Shown one piece after another: positions 1-12,344 of a stretch of 64,000 nucleotides of DNA. Position numbers and translations under genes: made by a program. The notes under the pieces were generated by a model that was given only the letters and a program-made list of their open reading frames with translations, made no database searches and had not been told where the DNA came from. Source of the DNA: Neurospora crassa OR74A (Eukaryota > Ascomycota > Sordariomycetes > Sordariales > Sordariaceae); contig NC_026501.1 in assembly GCF_000182925.2 (NCBI RefSeq), positions 3,596,001 to 3,660,000 of the forward strand, given 5' to 3'. Each line of letters opens with the position of its first letter. Position 1 is the first letter of the stretch.

Positions 1-735
1 CTAAACCCGGCTGTAGATAGTTACTAGTCCTCAATAAGAAGAATAAAAGGGTAATCCTACATAAAGTAAATAAGAGTCCTTTTATTTTTATTAAAAGTTT
101 TAGGAAAATCGTTTGCCCTTACGTTTTATAAAGTCTATTATTTTAATATTTCAAGAAGGAAGGTATTGGGTACTACCTAGCAGCTATTAAGCTATATTTT
201 TCTAATAAAGTAGTTAGCTTAAGATATATTTAGGCCTTTAAATATTATGATAAGAATTTATCTTCTTGGAAGACGGTTTCATTTACGGGTGAATTAATTA
301 TAGAAAAGAGAGGTAGTAGAAGATAGAGCTAGGTTTTTTGTCTTGAAAGTAAAAAACGGACTCTAATATTAAATAGTAACCCCTTTTTTCTTTTTACTAT
401 TTCTTAACTAAAAGCTAACTAAATTTGTCTATTTAAAGGCTTATTGGCAATTAATCTTGCCTATATTCAAACCCGGTATAAGAGTAGCCATTAAAATTAA
501 ATATTTTGGGGTATAATTTACTATAGTGTGAAGAGTAATCTCGTACTTTACTACAGAGACCTTAATATAAAAAGAGAAGGCATCATAATTTGAATTTATG
601 AAAATATCTTTAAAGAAGAGCTTTTTCAATTAATAGAGCCCAATATCATTTTTATATAAAATAATACGCCTATTTGTACCTTGAGGTTATTAAGAAATTA
701 GCTTAAGGAGATATACTTTGCAATATTATTATAGC
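1..735. other. AT-rich DNA without a recognisable gene
   Basis: This is AT-rich sequence of RIP type, with stops in all frames. I see no element end, coding frame or repeat shared with the rest of the window. It is the left flank of the nested element cluster that starts at the CTCCT target duplication (736-740). Confidence 0.6.
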
Positions 736-740
736 CTCCT

Positions 741-979
741 TATTATAGGGCTACCGCCCCAGAGGTCTATATTGGGCTCTATAGCCCGACTACCGCCGTA
801 GCTCAGCCTATAACTCTCAATAGCGCTACTCCGCTACAGCGCCAGTCACGTACCTATAGCCCCCTTCAAAAGGCCGCCGCTACAAACTCTACTTACAGAC
901 CTTTCCCCCTTTCCTCTTTATAAAACTTTATTAATTATTTAAATACAATATTTATATATACTCTACTATCCCCCTTATA
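741..979 (+). repeat. 5' LTR of G0
   Basis: This is 239 bp and pairs with 29357-29595. The two copies align end to end and differ by C/T and G/A transitions, as RIP produces. The terminal CA has become TA. The left flank is CTCCT. Confidence 0.87.
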
Positions 980-1019
980 TTAAACTCTATCTCCTTTTAT
1001 TTAAATAGAACCTACAACC

Positions 1020-1944
1020 TCGGATGCAATGATATTAGATTTTAATTACTAAAATAATAGAATTTAGCTTACCTACAAATACCAATAAGGAGATAGTATT
1101 TACTTCCTCTTTCTAAAATACCCCCTTAGGCTTTACAAATACTACTAATATTACTTTTAAGTCCGACCCTAAGAAGAATATTATTAGTTTCATTATAATT
1201 ATTATAAATACTTTTAATATTAATAATTTAGATTTTATAAGAATTCTCTACTCCGCAATTACGAACCCTATTTCGAATTACTTCCTAATACTAGAGCCGA
1301 ACCTTTACTTTTCTACGATTATAGCTAGCGCAATTAGTAATAAAGATAATAATAATAATAATAATAAATATATTTGCAGCCGGAAACCTTTAATTCTCCC
1401 TACGTAGAATAGTTAATAATCAACCTTCTTATTCTACTATATGCTACTAATTAAAATATATAATACTAATAATAAAATAAACTTCTGTATAAATAAAGAC
1501 GTTACTTAAATAGAGATTTTAAGTACTTTATTTAATAATAAAAAGAAGAAGTTAGAAGGGTTTTAAACTATATATATAATTAATAATAATATAGACCTAA
1601 AGCTCCTACTAGTATAGATTAACCGCCTCTTTAGTGTATACTACCTCCGCAATACGGCCCTAACTAAACTATACGCTATAAAGTAATATAATAGCTAACC
1701 TTTTTCGTCCTTCCTTATAAATTAGGAAGACGAGTTCCTTAAAGTTGGAAGTATAATGTAGAAAAATAAGTTTAAGTTAGGTATTTTAAATAATACCCTT
1801 AATACTAAATTTATAAATATGATTTTTGTAGTTACATTCCTAAATAATTATAATAAATATATTGAAGTACTCTAAATTAATATTACGTACTACAAACGTA
1901 TAGAAACTTTCAAATTCTTAAAGTAATAAAATAGTAAGCATTAG
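1020..1944 (+). pseudogene. G0 gag, first part (RIP-degraded)
   Basis: This follows the 5' LTR of G0 on the sense strand. A reading frame with TAA/TAG at presumed Gln positions runs into the G1 insertion site and ends around RIETFKFLK..NSKH. With G1, M1 and the extra target copies removed, the same frame continues at 22694 as GKGKN and reaches an AGNFNLSS stretch resembling the AGDPMDLSS motif of fungal gypsy Gag C-termini. The N-terminal part was not recognised in detail. Confidence 0.6.
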
Positions 1945-1949
1945 GGTAA

Positions 1950-2195
1950 TGTGAGAGCGCATACAATTACAAGAGTAAGCTAGCTCAAGATGGGTTGTGG
2001 TGCAATTTAAATAAAATACTAAAGCTAAAGAAAGAAGAAGAAGAGGAAAGGTGTAAAGATGGGCTGGCTGCGCGTGGTTAAATGTACGTGCGTGCCGGTC
2101 CTGCTTAGTCATCGCAGGGCACGTCGCGAGGGCGGCGCGTAACCACGTAACTTAACCGTATGCCACCTGGGTAGTTATAGTTGTAGACTATAATA
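1950..2195 (-). repeat. 3' LTR of G1
   Basis: This is a 246-bp copy of 22295-22540. GGTAA lies immediately to the left and a polypurine tract (on the minus strand) immediately inside to the right. It has kept several GC-rich blocks, including GGGCGGCGCG. Confidence 0.87.
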
Positions 2196-2229
2196 TTACC
2201 CCCCCTCCCCTCGGAAGGTTTAGCCCTAG

Positions 2230-5200
2230 AGCCGAAGTCCCTGAAATTTCTAAAAGTATAAAAAAAGAAAAAAAATATTTTCTTCTGATATAAGCCTGTT
2301 TTGAACCTACGATGCTTCGCTTCCTAAGTACGTCTACCTTTGGGGTATAGAAATGTAGTGCCGCTGTGTTATTTAGCAGTCCTACGATCGTCGCTAGTTT
2401 GTTGTTAATTGGCCTTAAGTTTGTTGCTTATAATTGTAAATTTTTAAATCCGTTTCCTCCTTATTGTCTTTTTGGCTAGTATTGGCGCGTTATCCTCCTT
2501 ATAATTCTTATAAATACCCTTTAGTTAACATTATAGTTTTTTAGCGGGTCTTAATTTATTAGGGTATTTATTATGATAATACTTTAATTCCTCTATTGTA
2601 TTTTTGAATCCTTTTATAAGGTACTATTTAGGGTTTAGATTTTAGTTTCGCTACTTTACTTAGTACTAAAGTTTTCTATTTATTGCTTTAAATAATACTA
2701 CTTTGTAAATTTCTTACTCTTCCTTTCCTTCGATAGCTTTTCCCTTGGGGTTGGATTTTGCTTATTTTAGTAGTAGGTTACTACTATTTTTCTAAAATTG
2801 TTTTATATAAAATACTTTACGGCTTTTTTAAGAATTAAGCAGTCTAAATTCGTATAAGTACCCCTTTATTGCCCGGATTTAATATAGTATTTATATTAGG
2901 GGAAAGTCTAGTTTATTGTTAGGGTGGTCCGTCAATTAATTCCTTTTAATAATAAAGATTCTATTTTCTATTGTAAAATTTGGGTCCTTTCGGTAACGAT
3001 TAATTTGAACCGTCTACCTTTCCTATACTTTATTAATAGCTTTTAACGCCAATTTATAGTATATTTGTAGAGTCCCTACTACCTTTTATACTTTAGCCCG
3101 GTTTATATACTCCCGGGTTAGTAGTTTTATTAGTTTAGAGCGGTTCTATTAGTTGAATAAAATTGGTATTAGGTAATTTATAATTACTTTATATAGAGAT
3201 AAATTATTTAAATCTTTATAGGGGAGCGTTATTTAGGCCGAATTTAAGGTTGGTAATGTTTTTGATTAGTTATTTTAATTATAGTTAATAAATAGGTAAA
3301 GGCGTTGGTCTAAGTATTAATTTATTACCTTAATTTAATTTACAGTCTAAGAGTGTCCTAGACTATTGAATTTCTAAGTTATTCTAAGCATTTTCGTTAA
3401 CTCCTATATAAAATTGGAAATGAATTGAGGGCCTCGGTTATTAATAATTTTGCTTGGGTATTCGAATATGTAATAAAGTTTTTAATAATATAGTTTTGTA
3501 CTTTGCTTAGTAATAATTGTATTTTCGTAAGGTATATACTAGAATATTTTTAAGAAGCGGTCTACTATAATTAATATATTGTTAAATCCCCTCTTATCTA
3601 TAGGTATTAATTTAAAATCGATTACTACGCTCTGTTATAGTTGGTTTTTTCGTACTGGGATTAAGTATAATTTACTTAGCGTCTTATTTCGGGGGTGCTT
3701 TGAAATTTTGTAATCCTAATAGTTAGTTACATATTAATTTATATTTAATATTATACTTAATTACTAATATTATTTTTATATTAATTTACGGGTTTTTATT
3801 TTGCTTAGGTACGCTATAGTTAATTAGGAATATATATTTTGAATAAAATATATATAGTAGTCTTCTTCTTCCGGGACGATTAATTTATTTTTACAATAGA
3901 ATAATCTATTTTCTATTATAAATAATATATTTAGTTGCTTTAATTTCTCCCAGTAGGCTAATAGTAATATAGTAGACCAGTTTAAGTTTAATATCCAGTC
4001 AATTAATATTATTCTTAATAGTATTTCTATCGAAGTAATTAGATATAATTCCGGGTTGGTTTAGTTAATTATTGCTATTCCTATTGTAAGTGGGTATAAA
4101 GTTCGGTTATTGGTATATCCTCTTTATTTTTTGTAAAGATTAGGAAGCTTTCTTCGTTTAGTTTTAATAGATATAATATATATTAATCCTCTTTTTTGGC
4201 CTTAATAGTCTTTAAATTTTTTAATTTTCATAAAAGGGTATTAATTATAATATTCTCTTTACTTAGTTGGTATATTATTTTAAATTAGTATTCTAATAAT
4301 AATTTTAATTATTGTATTTATCTTCTATTAAGTATTCTTTTATTTCTAAAGAATTTTAATATTTAATAATCGGTAATAATAGTAAAAGGATAGTTTCCTT
4401 TTAATTCTAGTCTCTATTATTTAATTGCTTTAACGATGGTGAGTAGTTCCTTATCATAAATCGAGTAATTGAATTCTACTGGTTTTATAATTTTTAAATA
4501 GAATGTTATTAGGTACTATTCGCTATCCTTCGGCTATTTTTAGTTTATTACTCTAACGTAGACCTTATTGGATGCGTTGGTCTCTAATTTTATTTCTAAA
4601 TTATAATTGAAATAAGTTAGAACTAGCGCCGATAGTAGTGCTTATTTTAACTCCTAGAAGGCTTTTTAGTATTGGTTTATTTATTAGAATAGAAGATCCT
4701 TTTTAATTAGGTTTATTAATGGATGGGCTACCCGATTAAAGTTTTTAATAAATTTGTAATAAAAATTATAGAAGCCTAGGAACGCTTAAATTCCTTTAAT
4801 TATAGTTGGTTATTTTTAGTTCTCTATTATTATTACCTTTTCCGGGTTAACGGTAATTCCTTTAGTATTGATAATGAAGTTTAAGAATTTGGTTTTAGTA
4901 ATTCCGAATTCGTACTTTTTAATATCCGCTTGTAGTCCGGCTTCTTGTAGGCGATTTAGGACCTTCCGTATATAGTTATTATAATTATTTATATTATTAG
5001 GATAAATAAGAATATTATTAATATAGGCGTCGTAGAATATATTAAGGTAATCTACTAGTATATTGTTAATAAAATATTGGAAGGATAATGGTCCTTCGGT
5101 AAGTTTAAATAGTAATATCTTATATTTATAAGAATTATATTTAATTTGAAAGATTATTAAATCTTTATAGTTTAGGTATATATAAATACGGTAGAAGGTT

Positions 5201-6330
5201 TGTTGGATATTAATTTTAGAAAAGATTTTTATTTAATTAATGTAGGTTAATGTTTTATTAATAAGCGGTAACGGATAACAATCCTTTTTGGATAGAGCGT
5301 TGAGTTTTTGGTAGTTTATATAAAAACGAAGGCTTCCGTTAACTTTAGGGACGAAGAGTACCGGGGTAGTCTACAGTACCGAATTTACTTTAATAAATCC
5401 TTTTTAAAGATTCTTTGTAATATATTTTCGATATTCTTTTAATTCCTTTAGTGTTATTTTATATAAAGAATTGTACTTTAGGTTGTTAGTGGATTTCTTA
5501 TTATTTAGTAGGATTTGATAGTTTACCTTCTTTTGGTACTTAAGGAAGGTATTTAAATTATATTTATTAAATATATTAATATAATTATAGTATTTATTAA
5601 ATAATTTTTCAATTATAAGAATTCGATATTCCTCGTTGTTTAAAGGTAGGGTTTTGTATTATCTACTTTCTATTAGACTATTAATTTCGTATAAATTGGT
5701 ACTTTCCACTTTTTCTCCTTTTTAGAAATAATATTTGAATATTACGGCGTTAATAATAGTTATATCCTTTAATTGTTCTTTTATTTATTTGAATTTCTTT
5801 TAAAATAGTATAGTCCTTGATTATCCTTCTATAGATAATTTAATTAGTCGATTCCCTTCCTAACTTTTCAAATAATTTAATTTATTTAAATAACTTTATT
5901 TTCGGATATATATGTGTATTTAATATTATCGAAGAGTTCCTACTCTATTCGGTTAATTCAAAAAATCTTAGCTCCTTTAGTTCGGTATTTTATTATATAA
6001 ATTTCTTTAGGTTATTAATCTAGGGGTAAATTCTTATCGTTGGGTAATATAGTAAGCTTTTTTATAAGGAATAGCAATATAGTTTTTAATTTAGTAATAT
6101 ACTATTATAATACGCGTTCCTCGAGGGATGCGTTTCGAAGGCTAAATACTATTATTCCATCCTCTAAATAGGCTTCCTCCTTTATTTGGATAATTGTTAG
6201 TCCTCCTCCTAATTCTTCTATTACCTTTTCGAAAGCTATTATATTTTTCTCTTTTTCTAAGGCCTTATAAATTTAGAATAAAGTACTATCTACCTTATAC
6301 TTATCCTCTTTTATTATTAAGGTATTGCGG
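2230..6330 (-). pseudogene. G1 pol (RT, RNase H, integrase), RIP-degraded
   Basis: The minus strand carries Ty3/gypsy polymerase pieces in the order RT then integrase. RT motifs: PVLFVPKVNGSLRF at about 5315-5365, and DAYINNILIY at about 5000-5030, where the catalytic YIDD reads YINN. Integrase: IINNRGPQFISNF at about 3380-3480, the normal SDRGPQF with Asp changed to Asn, followed by a decayed GHPQTDGQ-like segment. Stops in frame are TAA/TAG. The upstream end is cut by the gap at 6331. The protein would have been cytoplasmic and particle-associated; it cannot be made now. Confidence 0.85.
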
Positions 6331-6430
6331 NNNNNNNNNNNNNNNNNNNNNNNNNNNNNNNNNNNNNNNNNNNNNNNNNNNNNNNNNNNNNNNNNNNNNN
6401 NNNNNNNNNNNNNNNNNNNNNNNNNNNNNN
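6331..6430. other. Assembly gap (100 N)
   Basis: A run of exactly 100 N, the usual placeholder for unknown length. It hides the left junction of LINE A1 with G1 and the 5' end of A1, so the A1 target duplication cannot be checked. Confidence 0.98.
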
Positions 6431-7189
6431 TGGTACTCGTAGATTCGAAAATAGCGTCTACAACCCGCTCGCGGAAATCTCAGTATGTAACAATCCCGAA
6501 GTTATACTTACTACGAAGACTTCGGATAAAATAGAAGAAGATAATGAAATATTGAAGAAGTTCATTGCTAGAGCGAATAAGTCTATAAACTATAATACTA
6601 TTTCAATTAAAGACCGTCGTTAAGTTCGAAAGCTATTTCTTAAATTTATAAAAGTATATATTAGAAAAAGTAGATCTATACGACCCGAAGTTAATAAGGC
6701 TAGAACCGACTAATTTATTACTAGGAAGGATTTTGATAATTTAAAGAAGGATATTTTAAAAGAGATTAAGAAAGGCGTTTAAGAAGCATTGAAGCGTTAA
6801 ACTAATATTATAGTAAAAGTTAATCTAAATAAGATTAGTACTACCCTCTAATAATTACTTACTATTATTAAAAAGTTTGTTCCCTCTAACTTTAAATAGT
6901 AATTTACTATTAAGGGAGTAATAATTACTATTAAGTTTGTAAATTATTTGAATAAAAATACAAAGACGACCTTAGCTATTTATTTAAATAAGAAGAAACC
7001 CGGCCTAATAGTCCGTACAGTTATTAGGATGCTAATAACTAGAGATTATATAATTATATTCGATAAGCCTATATATATTTAGTATTAGTAAAATTAAGTA
7101 TAGGTTAAAGAAGTTTTCGGCCCTAATATTTTTATTATTATAAATATTATAAATATATTAATTTAAGGTATATTTTGGGATAATATTAA
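6431..7189 (+). pseudogene. LINE A1 ORF1 (Gag-like), fragment
   Basis: One frame runs through most of this piece with only TAA/TAG interruptions. It encodes a charged, Lys/Glu-rich protein with a region around DNLKKDILKEIKKGV, then AIYLNKKKPGLIVRTVIRML, DYIIIFDKP and VKEVFGPN. Tad-clade LINE ORF1 proteins typically end with such a segment (Arg-rich helix, aromatic strand, then a W..VFGP-type motif). The same frame occurs on the minus strand at 63080-64000 just upstream of A3 ORF2, which supports the assignment. ORF1 proteins bind element RNA. Confidence 0.68.
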
Positions 7190-7289
7190 NNNNNNNNNNN
7201 NNNNNNNNNNNNNNNNNNNNNNNNNNNNNNNNNNNNNNNNNNNNNNNNNNNNNNNNNNNNNNNNNNNNNNNNNNNNNNNNNNNNNNNNN
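7190..7289. other. Assembly gap (100 N)
   Basis: A run of 100 N inside LINE A1. By comparison with A3, the end of ORF1 plus endonuclease, RT and most of RNase H should lie here. Confidence 0.98.
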
Positions 7290-8345
7290 TACTAATTAAC
7301 TAAAATTAATAGGAGATTATAAAGGATTGTAATTGGGTTAGCGAAATATTAAATTAAATATTTAAAAATTATTATTAAGATATATAAAACTACACTAATA
7401 AAAAACCTAGAAATAGAAATATTCTATCCACCGTTCGACTTTTACTTTAATAAAAGGGTCCGAGCCTTTAAAGAAAGGCTCGTCCGGATAAATTAAGCCT
7501 AATTCGTACGGGGAATAGTAATTTAAGTTTTTAATTACATTTAAGTATAATAATTGAGAGGTTGGTTATTTATTAATAAATTAAAAAGTAGTACAATTAA
7601 GGTACGATAGGCTAAGGAATAAATATTAATAGAGAAACTATTAGTAATAGTAGCCGGCCCTCCCCTAGATTTAGGGACCCTACTACTACTATTGTAAGTC
7701 CTAAAATTAATAGCCGCCAATTAGGAGGAGTAGTTAGAAGATATAATAAATTAGAAATAGGTATTATATTATAATTATTATTTAACGGCAGTAATAGCGA
7801 AATTAGAGCGATAATACGAATTTACTATCGCCGACCTTACTTTTAAATTTAGTAGAGAAGTTATTTAGTAATATATAATTAATATAAAAAAGAAGAAAGG
7901 AAGATATTGAAAATTAGGAGAAGAGGAAGAAGAATTATATTTATTAATTAAAGTAAAGAATTCCCTCCTTATTTAAATTAAGATAGAAGTTATTAGCCTC
8001 CGGGCTTTCCTTTATAGGAGGAAAGTATTAAACGTCCTAACCCCTATTTATACCTATAGATTTAAAAAGGAAACTTTTATTTATATTATTTTAAATTACT
8101 TCGATACGGATATTAACTTTTAAAATAATTTAAAAGCTTAGTTACTAATAAAGGAGGAATTTTAGGAGTTCCTAGACGATAGAGTTAAAGCCGAAAGAAT
8201 TTTATTATAAGCATTGAAATTAGGGAGGTTAAAAGAGTATTAGTTAGTAATTAAATTAGAGGAGGAGTAGTATAAAGAAATTACAAAGTACTTTTAAGAA
8301 GAATATAGAATATTAATAATATTAGGATAGAAGGATAGAAGTAGA
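7290..8345 (+). pseudogene. LINE A1 ORF2, C-terminal part after RT
   Basis: A single + frame of about 340 codons has TAA/TAG at presumed Gln positions. Near 7980-8030 it reads KIEVISLRAFLYRRKV, and about 20 residues on it has TYRFKKETFIYIILNY. This is the decayed form of the C-terminal region of fungal LINE ORF2 proteins (R.E.IGL.AFLYRR..P followed by a CxC...ET..H..L.CP knuckle), with Cys codons TGT/TGC turned to TAT/TAC. A coiled, Glu/Lys-rich tail follows. Confidence 0.72.
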
Positions 8346-10004
8346 GAAGAGACGATTATACTAATTATAGGAGCTATTTAAACTATAATTATAGTAAGAA
8401 TTGAAAAATACTATTTAATAAACGTTTAATTACATTTAAAAAATTATTCGAATAGTTCTATTATATAAATTTAATTTATAGTAACTTTATAGTACTATTA
8501 AACTTAATTATTATTTATAAGGGGGCGGCTAGGAATATTAATAATTATAGGGCTATTAGGAACGGAACTACTATTATTAGAACCGGAGACTATATAAGTA
8601 AGAATAATAAAATTACTACTATTGGATATAATATACGTAGGAATAATAGCGCTACTATTAGAATTGGATATAATCCGAACTAGGTTTATAGTACTACTAT
8701 TAGGAAGAGAAGGGATATAATTATAATAAATATTTTTTATAATTAGTTTATAATAACCCTTCTATTGGAAATTAGTAATATTATAATTAATAGCGCGGGG
8801 AAAACGTTTGTAGTTAGTGGGTAGTTTGTTATGTTTTAAATGAGTATATATATAATAAGTAAAATTATTAGTAATACGAACGAAGGTATTTAGGTTGAGT
8901 TCGAATTTATTTTAATTATTTAATATTATAGTAATAGCTACTATTTAAATAGTATTACAAGCGTTATATAAACCTATAGGAATATTTAGTATATATATTT
9001 TATAAGTGTAAGAGTAAGTAGCATTCTAAATACTGCTGGCTAGAATAGAAATTAAATAATAATAAAGGAAAGGAAATATAGAGAATAAGAAATTTATTAA
9101 TTATTAAAATAAAATAAATTTTCTTAATAATAACCTTATAGAAAGTATTAAGGGAGTTAGGCTTATTATTATATAGGACGGAGGCGAAATTTAGAGTATA
9201 GTAAAAGTAAGGAATTTTATAAATAATATTAATTAAATTAATATAAGAATTAAAGAGAATAAAGAAGGAAATTATACCGGTTCGGAGGAGGACAATTATT
9301 AAGGAAATTACAAAGGGTATAAGTAAGGAACGTAAGTTCTAAAGGTACAACTATAGGGGATATAAGGCTTAGGGATATATTAAGAAAGGGACCCTCTACA
9401 TTAGAAGTTAAATCAATTGGGCTAGGGCAATAATAGTTAGAAAAAACTATTTTAATAGAAGGTATAATAGGAAGGAAGGAGAAGAAGGATTAGGAAGGAG
9501 CGCTATATAGGGGATTATATAAATAAAGGAAGGGGGTCCTTGCGCTATTATAAATAAATATAAATCTATAGGGTAATAAAATAAATAATAAGGAGGAGGT
9601 ATTTATAAACGGGGTAAGGAGGCGGAGAAATAGAGTAATAGATAGGGAGATAGGATAGGGAAGTGGGAAGAAGGTAGAGGAAGGAGCGGTAGGGAGTAAG
9701 ATAGAAAGGTAGTAAAGGAAGCGGTGCGCTTAGTTTAGTCCTATTCTTATTATCCTTATTATTTTAGTATTAGGATAATATAGCGGTGGAAGAAACGAGA
9801 TTAGTTCGTTGTAGCGGTGGGTGAGAACTATTATAGTTATAAGTAAAGTAGGAACGGCGTAGAGAATTACAACCGAAATGGAACTAGGGGTTTTTATCCG
9901 ACGGTGTTTAATACCGTACGGTTTTCCCCTCTAGAGAACTGGAGAAGGACCCTATGCTAATAAAGCGCTATAGTTATAGTATAGGGAATAAGACTATTAT
10001 TATA
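8346..10004 (+). other. LINE family A 3' region and 3' terminus
   Basis: This 1.65 kb follows ORF2 and recurs, inverted, in A2 and A3. It ends in a terminus shared by all family A copies: GGGGTTTTTATCC (9887 on), a CCGTACGGTTTT block, then a segment that can fold (CCCTAT...ATAGGG) and a TAA-type tail. The sense frame around 9340-9400 reads RYNYRGYKA.GYIKKGT, which could be a decayed zinc knuckle, but antisense frames are also open (see 58341-58526). What this region encodes, if anything, is unresolved. Confidence 0.6.
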
Positions 10005-12033
10005 TCCTCCTAATATTTAGGGTTTTATAATAATAAAGTTTATTTTATCTAAATATTATAGGTATTAGGTATTAGAATTAAGGAATTGGGAAAATATAGT
10101 AGTTAGTTATAATAATTAGCTAGTACTTAATACCGCTCCAACTAGATTCGTCCTATAATTATATTTCGGTTTAGATTAGGTAATATAATTATTTATTTAT
10201 TATAAAACTAATAACCTTAAATATATAAATATACTTTTATAGTGTAGTTAATAACGTTTAGGGTGGTTTATTTATATAGGGTAATGTATCCGGGTTTAAA
10301 ATCTGTATATATTTTAAATTGTAGGTATTTTAACCGATTTATAAAAGTATTGCTTATAATAAAATAAGCGTCTACTTTTATATCGATTAATGATTTGGTA
10401 GTAGAAATTAATATTTTATTTTGTACTATATTATATTTAATTAGGAAAGATAATCCCTTACTTAGATAATTACTTAGTTAGAATATTAATAATACCGGGG
10501 CGTTATTCGCCGGTAATTCTATTATTATTATTTCTATTTTTCTTTTTATAATAAATACCTTCCTTAGGAAGGAGGCTATTTACTTTAGGGATTTTAATTT
10601 TCCGAATTTAGAGCCGAGGCTTTACTTTTATCCTCGTTGGATAACTCCTCGATATTGGAGTTAGTAATTATAATTCCGTTGGAGATATTTGGTAAAGTAG
10701 TTATTATAGTGTTAAATTGGGTAGCTTTATATTTTTCGAAGGTTCGTTCTATATGGGGGCGTTCTAGATAATTGGATATGCGATGTCCCTCCTTTTTATA
10801 AATAAAATATTTATTTTCGGTTTGAAGTTAGTGGTATTTTTCTGTATTGGGTTTTTTATAAAAGAAAGAGGAATTTAGTAAGCGGTTTCTATTCGGATTG
10901 GACGTTAAAACGGCTATTATCTTTATCCCTAAGCTATTATAATGAGATTTCCTAGAAGAGGGGATTGAATATAATACGGTATTTATTTAATAGTTTTTAT
11001 TAATAGACTAAATGATTTTGCAATAGGCTTCAAAATCCTTACCCTTATTGAAATAAATTGTGGTAGTAGGATTATAAAGATGTTCAGGAAGTTTTTGCTT
11101 TATAGTAAGCTTTTAGTAGTAATAAGGAATATAGACTTATCTAGCTAAATGAATAAATTTAATTTTAAAATTTTGGAAACGTTTAGAGTCTTTTATATTT
11201 AATTTTTTGAATTCTATATTTGCTTTCTCTTTGGTATTTTTATTGAGATAATTCTTTTTTAAATAGTTTAATAATTAGTTGATAATTAATAGGCGAGGGG
11301 GGTTACTATTATATTTATATATAAATAGTAGGATGGCCTCTATAGCTTTACCTTCTAAGTAATTAACGATTATATTAAAGATTGTACGTTCTATAGTAAA
11401 GTAGTCTACGTTAGTTTTTAATATCCTATAGATTTAGTAAAGCTATATTTCAAAAGATACTTTATTTTTATTAGTATTGCTATAGAAAAGAGGGATATTT
11501 AGAATTTTAGTAAATTTCTTTCTATGGTTATTAAAGGAGTATAAAGATTGTTTAGAATTTAGGCGAGGAGAGTAATTGTTTAGGGTGTGTGAGGGTGGAT
11601 GTTTATTACCCTTAGTACGTTGTAGGTTGGATATATTTAATTTATTGGAGTCTAATTCCTCGTTGGATGAATTAGAATTTCTAGTATTGGTTACTCGGCC
11701 TTTATTACCCGTAGTATTTTTACTACTATTATTATTGAAAATACTATTAATTTAAGATGTTTTAGGTAGCTTGGGTTTTTTATAGTATTGAGTCGATGTA
11801 GGTACTTAGTTTAGGGTGTTGGCGATATCCCGAATTGGGGTGATTTGTATATAACGTTTTTATTAGTAATTATTGTAAGTAGATTTTGTAAAATTATTAA
11901 TAAACTTCTATTCTTTATTTTCGATTGAGGGTTAGGCTAGAGGAAGGTTTTAAGTTAGTAAATATTTTTTAAGTAATTTATTATTTTTAATTAGTTTAAT
12001 AATTTTTTTCTTAACTTCTTTAAATTTTTAATA
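10005..12033 (-). pseudogene. G1 gag and protease region, RIP-degraded
   Basis: The minus strand carries a Gag frame containing KYFIYKKEGHRISNY at about 10770-10812. This is a CX2CX4HX4C zinc knuckle in which Cys codons have become Tyr (TGT to TAT) while the Gly-His pair survives. Upstream (11300-11990 on minus) is the capsid-like part with an LIINQLL.YLKKNYLNKNTKEK stretch typical of gypsy Gag. gag continues beyond G2 at 20617-22290. LINE A1 separates gag from pol. Confidence 0.72.
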
Positions 12034-12038
12034 GGTAT

Positions 12039-12338
12039 TGTAAGGGGACAGCAGAGCGATACGTAGGTGCTGGCCTTATGTGTGTATATTAAGGTTCTAC
12101 GAAAAAAGAAAAGATAAAACGCTACCCTCCGGATCGCTCGAATACTAGAATTTAAATAGCCGTACACTCTAGTAGCTACCTTATAGCTTAAGGCCGCTAG
12201 AGAATGCTCTAGAAGACCGGGTGCCGGAGGCTTAGTGCTGTAGTCCGAGTTAGAGTAATTTTAACGCTAGCTACCGTCTTAGTACTCAAATGTAGCCAAT
12301 TAGAACTAAATATTTAGTCGGGCGCCAATCCTATAATA
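12039..12338 (-). repeat. 3' LTR of G2
   Basis: A 300-bp copy of 20308-20611, differing mainly by transitions. GGTAT lies at its left. Confidence 0.87.
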
Positions 12339-12344
12339 TTAACC

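Larger units (their letters stand above)
6431..10004 (+). mobile_element. LINE A1: Tad-like non-LTR retrotransposon in G1, incomplete because of gaps
   Basis: Sense is +. The piece before the second gap (6431-7189) is ORF1; its end matches the inverse of about 63820-64000. The piece after it (7290 on) is the end of ORF2 and matches the inverse of about 58080-60500 in A3. The 3' end is the family A terminus GGGGTTTTTATCC...AGTATAGGGAATAAGAC followed by a short ATTATT tail (about 9992-10002). Endonuclease and RT should lie between ORF1 and 7290 but are missing, so the 100-N gap probably stands for several kilobases. Confidence 0.8.
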
